64,000 bases of DNA, from positions 682,001 through 746,000 of the forward strand of contig JAXLTI010000004.1 in the NCBI GenBank assembly GCA_046330135.1. The letters are read 5' to 3'. This document shows, one piece after another, positions 46,055 to 53,620 of the stretch. Source of the DNA: CAYYFX01 sp046330135. GTDB lineage: Bacteria > ARS69. The notes under the pieces were generated by a model that saw only the letters and a program-made list of their open reading frames with translations, ran no database searches and was not told the DNA's origin. Position 1 is the stretch's first letter; every line of letters starts with the position of its first letter. A program made the position numbers and the translations under genes.

Positions 46055-47884
46055 TCACCTCTCCAGCCGCACGACCTTGCGCGTGATGACCTGCGCGGCG
46101 GTGTCCAGCCGCACGAAGTAGATGCCGGCGGGGGTGAGCCTACCTTCGCCGTCCCGTCCGTCCCAGAGGATCTCGTCTCGCCCCGCGAAAGCCATGCGAT
46201 CGGCGAGCGATCGAATCAGTCGTCCGCCGACGTCGTAGACGCGCAGGGACAGACGGCTCGGAGGCGAGACGGTCACTTGCACCGAGGTCGTCATCCGGAA
46301 CGGGTTCGGCGCGGTGGCGAGGCTGACCGACGAAGGGCCGTCGCCGGGCAACCCTCGGGCCGCCAGGTGGGCTGCGGATCCGCCACAGCGATGAGCCCCG
46401 AGGTCGCAGGGCGCTCGGCCATCGGAGGCGAATCCGATCACGCCCGGGGAGGAAGTGGCGAGCGGGACGGGCACTCCGCAATCGACCGCCGTGAACCGGC
46501 GCGGCCCGCCATTCGACGGTGCGGGGCCGAGACAGAAGCGGCCGCCGGCTCCCTGGTCCAGCACCGACCAGGCGCCGAGCCGAACGGCGATCCCCTCTCC
46601 CCGAGGGCAACCTCCCACGGCCAGGAGCAGGTGCGTGGGCGTCCCCACGTTGAAGACGTCGGTCGACGGCGCGAAACCGAGGACCGGCAGGCCGCTCGAC
46701 ACGTCGGCTTCGAGGGCTGCGAGGCCGCGTCTCGCGCATGTCACCCACAGGTGCAGCTCGCGAACGCCTTGCGCCGGCGGGCCCGTGTTCACGTGCGGAT
46801 CCGTCGCGCTGGCGCTGATCGAGAACTCGTAGCCCGGGATCGCCTCTCCCGAGTACGTCGCCGAGAACGTGGCGGCGTCGCGCGGCGCGTAGGCCACGTG
46901 CGACATCTCGCCTCCGTCGTTCCACTCGGCGAAGGTGTATCTCACGCCATGGGCCTCGCCGGTCGACTCGACGGCGATCGAATGCGGGGAATACTGGAGC
47001 CACGTGAACGTCCAGGGGCTCTTGTACGTCGTGCCGTCGACGCGGATGGGGAAGCCCGGGGGATCCGTGGTGACCACGTAGCTCCTCGCCTCGGGGGCCG
47101 CGCCGCAGCCCCACCCGAGGGCCCCGATGAGGGCGAGGCAGGTGACTCCGGGGAGGCACGGAGACGACGACGACAAACGGAAGTCGTTCGCGGCGGCGTC
47201 GCAGAAGAGCGGGTCCGCGGTCCAGCAGCACGTGGCGGTGGCCACGGACGAGGCGGCGAGGATGCACCAGCTTGCATCGACGGACGCGCCCGCCGGCTGC
47301 ACGCCGGTGCCGTCGTTGTGCGCGACCGTGCAGTGCAGCAGCTCCACCTGGGCGCCGTACCACACGAAGATGCCTGCTCCGCCGCCGCGGGGCGGGGTCT
47401 GGGCATTGTGCACGACGACGCAGTCCTCGCAGCGGAGCGTGCCGCCGGCGACGAAGATGCCCCCGCCGCGCTGCGACGCGACGTTGCCGAGGACCACGCA
47501 ACGCCGGAGCACCACGTTCGAGGTCACGAGGCGCATCCCGCCTCCGTCCGACCCGATGCCCTGCGTGATGGTGACGCCCTCGATCACGGCCGGGGTCACG
47601 ACGTTCTCCGCGAGGAAGATCGTCCCGGTCATCACCGCGTCGATCGTGACGCAGCTCGGGTCGCCGCTCTCGCTCCGGACCGTCACGCCATTGCGCAACG
47701 CGAGATCGCGCTCGTGGTAGGTGCCGCACGCGATGACGACGGAATCGCCCGCAGCGGCCGCCTCGAGGCCCGCGGCGATCGTGGGTTGGTCTTGGGGCAC
47801 TCGAATCGTGGCGGCGGGCGCGGAGGACGCAAGCCCACCTGCGAGCGCCAGCGCGACGCCCACGGAGCACAAGGGGCGGGTCAT
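46055..47884 (-). CDS. Secreted beta-helix protein with FlgD/type A sorting-like C-terminal domain
   Basis: About 609 residues. Signal peptide (1-25), then a right-handed parallel beta-helix (residues 28-230: TIRVPQDQPTIAAGLEAA start, repeats such as NVVLRRCVV and TLRCEDCVV), a central beta-rich part, and a last 85 residues beginning APNPFRMTTSVQV and ending GIYFVRLDTAAQVITRKVVRLER-like strands, the FlgD/Por type A fold used as a C-terminal sorting signal in type IX secretion. The ATG at 47884 or GTG at 47890 may start it. A PorX-like regulator is encoded at 32.5 kb, which fits surface export through that system. Confidence 0.8.
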   Translation of the reverse strand: MTRPLCSVGVALALAGGLASSAPAATIRVPQDQPTIAAGLEAAAAGDSVVIACGTYHERDLALRNGVTVRSESGDPSCVTIDAVMTGTIFLAENVVTPAVIEGVTITQGIGSDGGGMRLVTSNVVLRRCVVLGNVASQRGGGIFVAGGTLRCEDCVVVHNAQTPPRGGGAGIFVWYGAQVELLHCTVAHNDGTGVQPAGASVDASWCILAASSVATATCCWTADPLFCDAAANDFRLSSSSPCLPGVTCLALIGALGWGCGAAPEARSYVVTTDPPGFPIRVDGTTYKSPWTFTWLQYSPHSIAVESTGEAHGVRYTFAEWNDGGEMSHVAYAPRDAATFSATYSGEAIPGYEFSISASATDPHVNTGPPAQGVRELHLWVTCARRGLAALEADVSSGLPVLGFAPSTDVFNVGTPTHLLLAVGGCPRGEGIAVRLGAWSVLDQGAGGRFCLGPAPSNGGPRRFTAVDCGVPVPLATSSPGVIGFASDGRAPCDLGAHRCGGSAAHLAARGLPGDGPSSVSLATAPNPFRMTTSVQVTVSPPSRLSLRVYDVGGRLIRSLADRMAFAGRDEILWDGRDGEGRLTPAGIYFVRLDTAAQVITRKVVRLER

Positions 47885-47914
47885 GACCACGACCTTCCTC
47901 GGGCGAGCCAGTCG

Positions 47915-47944
47915 AGTCTATTCCCGGGGAGGCCCCGCGTACAA
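47915..47944 (-). promoter_or_regulatory. Promoter for the beta-helix protein gene
   Basis: On the minus strand, TTGTAC (47944-47939), 18 bp and TAGACT (47920-47915); the start codon lies about 30 bp downstream. Confidence 0.5.
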
Positions 47945-47970
47945 TCAGCCCGGCGCGCTCGGTCTCCGGC

Positions 47971-48162
47971 TCAGGCGGATCGCTTCTCGTCCATGGACAG
48001 GATCTTCAGCGTCGCCGCGTAAGCCAGCAGCGCCATCGCGGCCTTCCACCACGTCGTGTTGGCGATCCCCGGGCACACCGCGCGGGGGCCGAAGCGGGAG
48101 ATGACGGCGATGAGCGAGACGAGCACCGAGAGAAGGAACAGGAGCCAGGGCAAGCGCTTCAC
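47971..48162 (-). CDS. Small two-helix membrane protein
   Basis: A 63-residue protein with two hydrophobic segments (5-23 and 38-54) separated by a short polar loop with one Cys (AVCPGIANTTWW), and a charged end (MDEKRSA). I do not recognise a family. The start is GTG at 48162 with an excellent GGAGGTG ribosome site 6 bp upstream, which supports translation. Confidence 0.6.
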   Translation of the reverse strand: MKRLPWLLFLLSVLVSLIAVISRFGPRAVCPGIANTTWWKAAMALLAYAATLKILSMDEKRSA

Positions 48163-48312
48163 GAATCACCTCCGGGTCAGGGAGCCTCCGAGACGATCGC
48201 GGACGGCCTGCTGCAGGGTGCGCTGAGGTGGAGCGATGATAGCCCCGCAGCGGCCGGCCCGCCAGCCGCCGCGACGCCGGGCGTACCCGTCGTCGTCGCC
48301 GCCAGTTGCTGC

Positions 48313-48389
48313 AGGGCGCCGCTGGTTGCTTCAGGGCGCGGCGGCGGCGGCAGGGCGCCGGCGCGGCGGCAGGGCGCCGCTGCGGCAGC
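48313..48389. repeat. Four-unit 19-20 bp tandem repeat
   Basis: CAGGGCGC occurs at 48313, 48333, 48352 and 48371, each followed by a GC-rich 11-12 bp tail (CGCTGGTTGCTT, GGCGGCGGCGG, CGGCGCGGCGG, CGCTGCGGCAG). It lies in the non-coding gap before the AI-2E family gene. Confidence 0.75.
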
Positions 48390-48430
48390 GGAACGCCGCT
48401 CGATTCCTGGCGAGCCCGCCGATCCCTTGC

Positions 48431-48436
48431 TAGGCT
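48431..48436 (+). promoter_or_regulatory. Candidate leaderless -10 box
   Basis: TAGGCT ends 6 bp before the GTG start of the AI-2E family gene, the spacing of a TANNNT-N6/7-RTG leaderless promoter. The -35 (TGGCGA, 48408-48413) is weak. Confidence 0.35.
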
Positions 48437-48442
48437 TCCGCC

Positions 48443-49516
48443 GTGACCGATCCGCGCGTGCGCCGGGGCTTCCTTCTCGTCCTCCTCGTGGCCATCTCGG
48501 CGACGTTCGTGGCGATGATCCGGAGCTTCGTGCTCGGGATCCTTCTCGCGGCCATCTTCAGCGCGCTCGCGGCGCCCCTCTATCAACGGATCGAGCGGCT
48601 CGTCCGCGGCCGGCGACGTCTGGCGTCGGTGCTCACGCTCGTGGTGCTCGTGGTCGTGGTGATCGGCCCGCTCCTCGGGGTCCTCGGGATCGTGGCCACT
48701 CAGGCGTTCCACGTGGCCGCCGCGGCGCGTCCCTGGGTGGAGCGCCAGCTCGCGCAACCGGACCAGCTCTTCGAGCGCGTTCGCGGCCTGCCGGGCGCGG
48801 ATCGCCTGGAGCCCTATCGCGCAGAAGCCCTCACGAAGCTCGGCGAGGGCGTGGGCAAGGTGGGCGCCTTCCTCGTGGGGAGCCTCTCCGCCGCGACCCG
48901 CGGGACCATCTCGTTCTCGCTGCAGCTCAGCTTCGTGCTGTACGCGATGTTCTTCTTCCTCGTGGACGGCGGGCGGCTCCTCGAGCGGCTCCGCGCGTAC
49001 CTCCCGCTCGACCGCCCCGACGCGGAGCGCCTGCTGGACCGCTTCGTCTCCGTCACGCGCGCCACGCTCAAGGGCACGCTCCTCATCGGGCTCGTGCAGG
49101 GGACGCTCGCGGGCGTGGGCTTCGCGGCCTGCGGGATCGACGGCGCGGTCTTCTGGGGCACGGTCATGACGCTCCTCTCCGTGCTGCCGGGCATCGGCAC
49201 CGCGATCGTGTGGCTGCCCGCGGTGGCCGTGCTCCTCGCTTCCGGTCGCGGCTTGGCGGCGCTGCTGCTCGCGGTGTGGTGCGGCGCGGTCGTCGGGAGC
49301 ATCGACAACGTGCTCCGGCCGCGGCTCGTCGGCCGCGACACGAGGATGCACCCGCTCTTCATCTTCCTCGGGACGCTCGGCGGGATCTCGCTCTTCGGCG
49401 TCGTCGGATTCCTGCTGGGGCCGATCGTGGCGGCGCTCTTCGTGACGGTCTGGGAGATCTGGGGCGAGCGGGAGCGAAGCGCCGCCGGCGCGGTTACGGG
49501 TAGTACAACGCCTTGA
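48443..49516 (+). CDS. AI-2E family transporter (permease)
   Basis: A 357-residue protein with the 8-helix UPF0118/PF01594 pattern: paired helices at 8-45, a long polar helix region (95-140), LSFVLYAMFFFLVDGGRLL, then IGLVQGTLAGVGFAACGI, VLPGIGTAIVWLP and DNVLRPRLVGRDTRMHPLFIFLG. Members export autoinducer-2 (TqsA), act as Na+/H+ antiporters or have unknown cargo. GTG start; a leaderless-type -10 sits just upstream. The end overlaps the convergent 49494 gene by 23 bp. Confidence 0.88.
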   Translation: MTDPRVRRGFLLVLLVAISATFVAMIRSFVLGILLAAIFSALAAPLYQRIERLVRGRRRLASVLTLVVLVVVVIGPLLGVLGIVATQAFHVAAAARPWVERQLAQPDQLFERVRGLPGADRLEPYRAEALTKLGEGVGKVGAFLVGSLSAATRGTISFSLQLSFVLYAMFFFLVDGGRLLERLRAYLPLDRPDAERLLDRFVSVTRATLKGTLLIGLVQGTLAGVGFAACGIDGAVFWGTVMTLLSVLPGIGTAIVWLPAVAVLLASGRGLAALLLAVWCGAVVGSIDNVLRPRLVGRDTRMHPLFIFLGTLGGISLFGVVGFLLGPIVAALFVTVWEIWGERERSAAGAVTGSTTP

Positions 49517-50030
49517 TGCCGCCCCACTCCGATTCCGTGATGTGGCTCGTGTTGTGCACGTCCTCGCAGGAGATGTAGTTCGCGAGGTCGTCGAGGAGGC
49601 CCGAGGTACCGAAGGCGCCGGTTCCCGCCGCGGTCACCACGAAGACCATGACCGCGAGCCGGCCGACCGAGCCGGCAGCGATGGTGTGCGCCGGGTCGAA
49701 GCCGCCGATCCGCACAGGGGTCGTGGCGGTGAACTGGTGTCCGCTGAGGACGGCCCACGCAGCGGTGAGGTCTCCACGCTCGGCGCGCACGAGGGAGAGG
49801 ACCCCCGGCGGGACATCCACGTCGAGGACGAAGGCCGCAATCGGGGCGATCGCGTTCACGGTGACGGCCACCCGCACCGTGTCGGCGATGTTGCCCACGG
49901 CCTCCCGCACGCCGACTTCGTGCGGCTGGAGCTCGTTGCACCCCTCGACGACCAGGTCCACGGCGAGAACGAGTCGCGGCGCGGCGAGGAGCGCGCCGAC
50001 GAGGCAAACCGCCGCGAGGCGACCGCGCAT
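49494..50030 (-). CDS. Secreted cohesin-like protein
   Basis: A 178-residue protein with a signal peptide (MRGRLAAVCLVGALLAAPRLVLA). The mature region is a single beta-sandwich with the order of cohesin-like domains: an early VRVAVTVN strand, FVLDVDVPPGVLSLV, a middle GGFDP segment and AGSVGRLAVMVFVV. It ends with two Cys-free strands and ISCEDVHNTS. Ligand unknown. ATG 50030 follows GGAGGGAAAG. A minus-strand promoter-like TTGACC lies at 50080-50075 with a poor -10. Confidence 0.6.
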   Translation of the reverse strand: MRGRLAAVCLVGALLAAPRLVLAVDLVVEGCNELQPHEVGVREAVGNIADTVRVAVTVNAIAPIAAFVLDVDVPPGVLSLVRAERGDLTAAWAVLSGHQFTATTPVRIGGFDPAHTIAAGSVGRLAVMVFVVTAAGTGAFGTSGLLDDLANYISCEDVHNTSHITESEWGGIKALYYP

Positions 50031-50076
50031 CTTTCCCTCCTGGTGACACCCAGGGTTCCACCGGCGTGCTCGCAGG

Positions 50077-50598
50077 TCAAGGCCCTCGGCGGCTGCGACG
50101 CTTGTAATCGACCGGCGCCCGGGCGGAAGGGGCCGGTCGCCGAGCGTCGAGAAGGGCGCCGCTCGCCCAGCCACGAACGGTCTCGGGTGCGCCGTAGCCC
50201 CGCCGGTGGGCCACGGGGCGCCCCTCGCCGTCGAAGAGGAGGTAGGCTGGATAGAAACCGGGCGGCAGACGCAGCTCCGCCTCCTCGAGGCGCGCCCGCG
50301 GCAGGGCGGCGACGGCCACCCCCGCCGAGCCGAGGCCGAGCGAGGGCTCCGCCGCCAGGTCTCTTCGGGCCTGCTCGCACGCGCCGCACGACGGATCGAG
50401 GACGATGAGGAGCGCCGGCCGTCCGTCCTCCGCGAGCCCGGCGACGCGCCGTCCCGCCGGCCCGAGGGGCAAGTCCGAGGGCGTGGGGCGGACCGTGGCG
50501 CCGGCCGCCAACCTCGTGGCGACGGCGAGCAACGCCACGCCGCTGGCCGCCGCCAGGAGGGTGGCGCCCGCGAGCCAGGTGCGGAAGTTCGACGTCAC
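50077..50598 (-). CDS. Membrane-anchored thioredoxin-like protein with CGAC site
   Basis: A 173-residue protein with an N-terminal anchor (residues 8-30, AGATLLAAASGVALLAVAT) and a thioredoxin-like domain: LLIVLDPSCGACEQARRDL carries CxxC (CGAC), and later GFYPAYLLFDGEGRPVAHRRGYG matches the cis-Pro to final strand region. It is probably a periplasmic thiol reductant or oxidant, MauD/DsbE-like in layout. GTG 50598 is the start giving a complete anchor; the much longer upstream frame is not real. Confidence 0.75.
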   Translation of the reverse strand: MTSNFRTWLAGATLLAAASGVALLAVATRLAAGATVRPTPSDLPLGPAGRRVAGLAEDGRPALLIVLDPSCGACEQARRDLAAEPSLGLGSAGVAVAALPRARLEEAELRLPPGFYPAYLLFDGEGRPVAHRRGYGAPETVRGWASGALLDARRPAPSARAPVDYKRRSRRGP

Positions 50599-50747
50599 GA
50601 GCCGGCCCCCTGCAAGGGCCGGACCGCCTGCCGGCGCGACGCCGCGCGCTCCCGCCGCACACGTCACCGCGTCTTCCCGCCCGCGACGCCGCGCGTTCAC
50701 GTTTCGGCACGTCGCGCCTCGCCCTCTGCCCGCGCCGCGCCCGCGGC

Positions 50748-50776
50748 TTGCAGCGACGCTTCGTGCGCGGTACGGT
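50748..50776 (+). promoter_or_regulatory. Promoter for the small lipoprotein gene
   Basis: TTGCAG (50748-50753), 17 bp and TACGGT (50771-50776); GGGAAGGAG follows at 50785-50793, before GTG 50803. Confidence 0.5.
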
Positions 50777-50802
50777 CGCCGCCCCGGGAAGGAGCGTATT
50801 TC

Positions 50803-51156
50803 GTGAAGCACGTGCGCGTCGTGTTCGCGTGGATGCTCTCGGCGTCGCTCGTGGGCTGCGCCTCCTCGAACATCCGCCTGAACCGCGACTATGACGATCC
50901 GGCCGACGCGGCCGACCAGTACGCGGCCCAGAGCCCGGAAGCGTTCACCGAGCGCTACGGCGAGCCGGACGAGTGGAAGAAGGGCGACAAGGACGACAAG
51001 GGCGACCCCCAGATGACCGCCACCTGGAAGTGCCTGGACGGGAAGCGCCGCGAAGTGACGTGGCGGATGCAGGAGTCGCAGAAAGGAGTGCGGCGCTGGG
51101 TGGTGGTGTCCGATACCTCCCGGAAAGGGGATTGCGACAAGGCGGGAACTAAGTAG
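50803..51156 (+). CDS. Small putative lipoprotein
   Basis: A 117-residue protein with a lipoprotein signal ending LVGC (Cys at 19 is the likely lipidated residue). The mature part is acidic/charged (DDPADAADQYAAQSPEAF, GDKDDKGD) then a small beta-rich piece with WKCLDGKRREVTWRM and a second Cys near the end. It resembles the pattern of SmpA/OmlA-like small proteins only weakly; function unknown. GTG start chosen from the ribosome site. Confidence 0.65.
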   Translation: MKHVRVVFAWMLSASLVGCASSNIRLNRDYDDPADAADQYAAQSPEAFTERYGEPDEWKKGDKDDKGDPQMTATWKCLDGKRREVTWRMQESQKGVRRWVVVSDTSRKGDCDKAGTK

Positions 51157-51222
51157 ATTCCGCTGGCGTAAGAGCATCGCAGTGTGATTTATCCCCGCGC
51201 ATCGAGGAGGGACGAGACCAGG

Positions 51223-52479
51223 ATGTCCGACGCGAAAGAGCCCCCAGGCGCCACCACCACCGAGGGGCACGAACCCAAGGCGCTGCCCGGCAGCGCCTCC
51301 AAGAACGGCGGCGCCGCCGCCACGGCCACCCCGACCCTGAGCGCCGCCCCCACCGCCACTCCCACGAACGGCACGCACTCGAACGGCTCCTCGACGAACG
51401 GGGAGAACGGCGAGGCCGACCTCATCGTCGACGCGGCGGTTCCGGCGGCGGACCTCGCCCAGCTCACGTTCGACGCGGAGCGGCTCATCGCCGCGGACCC
51501 CACGCGGGATCTGGACGAGCGGCTCGAGGCGTACGAGAACATCGTGGACTCCGAGATCGGGGACACGATGCAGGTGCGCGCGCGGAACCTCGAGCGCGAG
51601 GTGGGGAAGCGCCAGCTCTACCTGAAGTTCGAGGGCGGCAACACCACCGGCACCCAGAAGGATCGGATCGCGTTCGCCCAGGCCATGGACGCCCTGCGCC
51701 AGGGCTACGACTCGATCACCACCGCCACCTGCGGGAACTACGGCGTCGCGCTGGCGCTGGCGGCGAAGTGCGCGCGGCTGAAGTGCGTGGTGTACATGCC
51801 GCACACGTACAAGTCGCCGCGCGTGGGAGAGATGGAGGCGCTGGGAGCGCGCATCGTGCGCGTGCCCGGCGACTACGAGCACGCGGTGGACGTGTCCAGC
51901 GTGGCCGCCTCGCAGAGCCAGCTCTACGACGCGAACCCCGGCGGCGCGAACACGAACCTCCAGCTCAAGGCCTACGGGCACATCGCCTACGAGATCTACG
52001 ACGACCTCCGCGACGCCCCGGCGGCCGTGGCCGTGCCCGTTTCGAACGGGACCACCCTGGCCGGCATCTACCGCGGATTCCTGCGCCTCTACCGGCGCGG
52101 CAAGACGTCGCGGATGCCGCGCTTCGTGGCCGGGTCGTCCTACCGCAAGAACCCCATCGTGCAGTCCTTCCTCAAGGGCGTGGCCACGTGCGAGGACCTC
52201 GCGCCGGCGGCCATCCGCGAGACAGAGACGAACGAGCCGCTCATCAACTGGCACTCCACCGAGGGTCAGGAGGCGCTCGCCGCCGTCCGCGCCACGAACG
52301 GGTGGGCCGCCTACGCCAGCGACCGCGACATGCGTCGCTTCGCGCGTCTCCTGCGCGAGAAGGAAGGCGTCACCGTCCTCCCCGCCGCCACCGCCGGGCT
52401 GATCGCGCTCCTGGAAGGCAAGCCCGACGAGTCCATCACGAACGACCGATTCGTGGCGATCCTGACCGGGAGGCGCTGA
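51223..52479 (+). CDS. Threonine synthase-like PLP-dependent enzyme
   Basis: A 418-residue fold-type II PLP enzyme. Residues 1-70 are a disordered Ala/Thr/Gly/Asn-rich tail; the enzyme proper begins near 85. It has FEGGNTTGTQKDR with the Schiff-base Lys146, TATCGNYGVALALAAK (phosphate/Asn-type turn), and VPVSNGTTLAGIYRGF in place of the usual GGGxx phosphate loop; the core is shorter than classical threonine synthase and the substrate may differ. The first gene of a three-gene operon with the DUF1611 gene (1-bp overlap) and the PP-loop fusion. ATG 51223 follows GAGGAGGG; an upstream start at 51184 is possible. Confidence 0.8.
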   Translation: MSDAKEPPGATTTEGHEPKALPGSASKNGGAAATATPTLSAAPTATPTNGTHSNGSSTNGENGEADLIVDAAVPAADLAQLTFDAERLIAADPTRDLDERLEAYENIVDSEIGDTMQVRARNLEREVGKRQLYLKFEGGNTTGTQKDRIAFAQAMDALRQGYDSITTATCGNYGVALALAAKCARLKCVVYMPHTYKSPRVGEMEALGARIVRVPGDYEHAVDVSSVAASQSQLYDANPGGANTNLQLKAYGHIAYEIYDDLRDAPAAVAVPVSNGTTLAGIYRGFLRLYRRGKTSRMPRFVAGSSYRKNPIVQSFLKGVATCEDLAPAAIRETETNEPLINWHSTEGQEALAAVRATNGWAAYASDRDMRRFARLLREKEGVTVLPAATAGLIALLEGKPDESITNDRFVAILTGRR

Positions 52480-53618
52480 TGCGCCCGGACGGAAACGCCA
52501 TCGTCTACTGCGAGGGCGCGTTCGGCACTTCGAACGGGAAGACGGCCCACGGGCTCGTGCGGCGGACGTCGCGTTACGTCGTCACGGCGGTCGTGGATTC
52601 GAAGACGGCCGGGAAGGACGCGGGCGAGGTGCTGGAGGGCCGGCGGCGCGGGATTCCGGTCGTCGCCGGCGTGGAGGAGGCGATCGCGCGCTCCCGGGCG
52701 GACGGGCATCCGGCCACGTACCTCGTGGTGGGGCTCGCTCCGGACGGCGGGCGGCTCTCGGCCACGGCCCGCGCCGACGTGAAACGCGCGATCGAGGCGG
52801 GGCTGAACGTGGACTGCGGACTGCACGATTTCCTCACGGAAGACCCGGAGATGGTCCGTTTGGCCGCGGCGAAGGCCGTCACCCTTCGTGACGTTCGCAA
52901 GCCCCCGCCGCGCTCCGAGCTGCACTTCTGGTCGGGGAAGATCGAGCAGGTGGATTCGGTGCGGATCGCCGTGCTGGGCACGGACTCGGCAGTCGGCAAG
53001 CGCACCACCGCGTGGGTGCTCGTGGATGCGTTGGAGGCTTCGGGGCGAAGCGCGGTGCTCGCGGGCACCGGGCAAACCGCCTGGCTGCAGGGCGCCGAGT
53101 ACTCCATCCTCCTGGACGCGCTCGTGAACGACTTCTTGACCGGCGAGATCGAGCACATGGTGTGGCGCGCGTGGAGCGAACGTCACCCGGACGTGATCGT
53201 GATCGAGGGGCAGGGAAGCCTCATGAACCCCGCGTACCCCGGCGGCTACGAGATCCTCGCGGCGGCCCGGCCGCACCTCGTGGTGCTGCAGCACGCGCCG
53301 GCCCGCAAGGAGTACGACGGCTTCCCCGGCTATCCGATCCAGCCCATCACGGAGCAGATTCGCGCCATCGAGACCGTCTCCGGCCGACCGGTCGCCGCCA
53401 TCACGGTCAATCACGAGCACCTGACGCCGGCGGAAGCGGAGGCGGCCTGCCGCACGCTCCGCAAGGAGACGGGTCTTCCCGCGCACGACGTCCTCCTCGA
53501 GGGCGGGGGTCCGCTGGTGGCGAGCCTCGCTCCTCGCGTGGACGCGCTCCGCCACGGCCGCCCGCGGCGACCCGCGTCCGGTACCGCCCCCTCGGTCCTC
53601 GCGCAGCGCTCCGGATAG
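52479..53618 (+). CDS. DUF1611 family P-loop protein (DgcN-like)
   Basis: A 379-residue protein with an N-terminal Rossmann-like half (residues 1-140, VVTAVVDSKTAGKDAGEVL) and a C-terminal P-loop half with GTDSAVGKRTT (167-177, Lys174), TGQTAWLQG, VIVIEGQGSLMNPAYP and HAPARKEYDGFP. These are the hallmarks of DUF1611; DgcN of that family is described as a D-glutamate N-acetyltransferase working with an enolase-type racemase. An enolase-type epimerase is encoded 3.4 kb downstream. Substrate not shown here. It overlaps the PLP-enzyme stop by one base and ends 2 bp before the next gene. Confidence 0.85.
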   Translation: MRPDGNAIVYCEGAFGTSNGKTAHGLVRRTSRYVVTAVVDSKTAGKDAGEVLEGRRRGIPVVAGVEEAIARSRADGHPATYLVVGLAPDGGRLSATARADVKRAIEAGLNVDCGLHDFLTEDPEMVRLAAAKAVTLRDVRKPPPRSELHFWSGKIEQVDSVRIAVLGTDSAVGKRTTAWVLVDALEASGRSAVLAGTGQTAWLQGAEYSILLDALVNDFLTGEIEHMVWRAWSERHPDVIVIEGQGSLMNPAYPGGYEILAAARPHLVVLQHAPARKEYDGFPGYPIQPITEQIRAIETVSGRPVAAITVNHEHLTPAEAEAACRTLRKETGLPAHDVLLEGGGPLVASLAPRVDALRHGRPRRPASGTAPSVLAQRSG

Positions 53619-53620
53619 CG

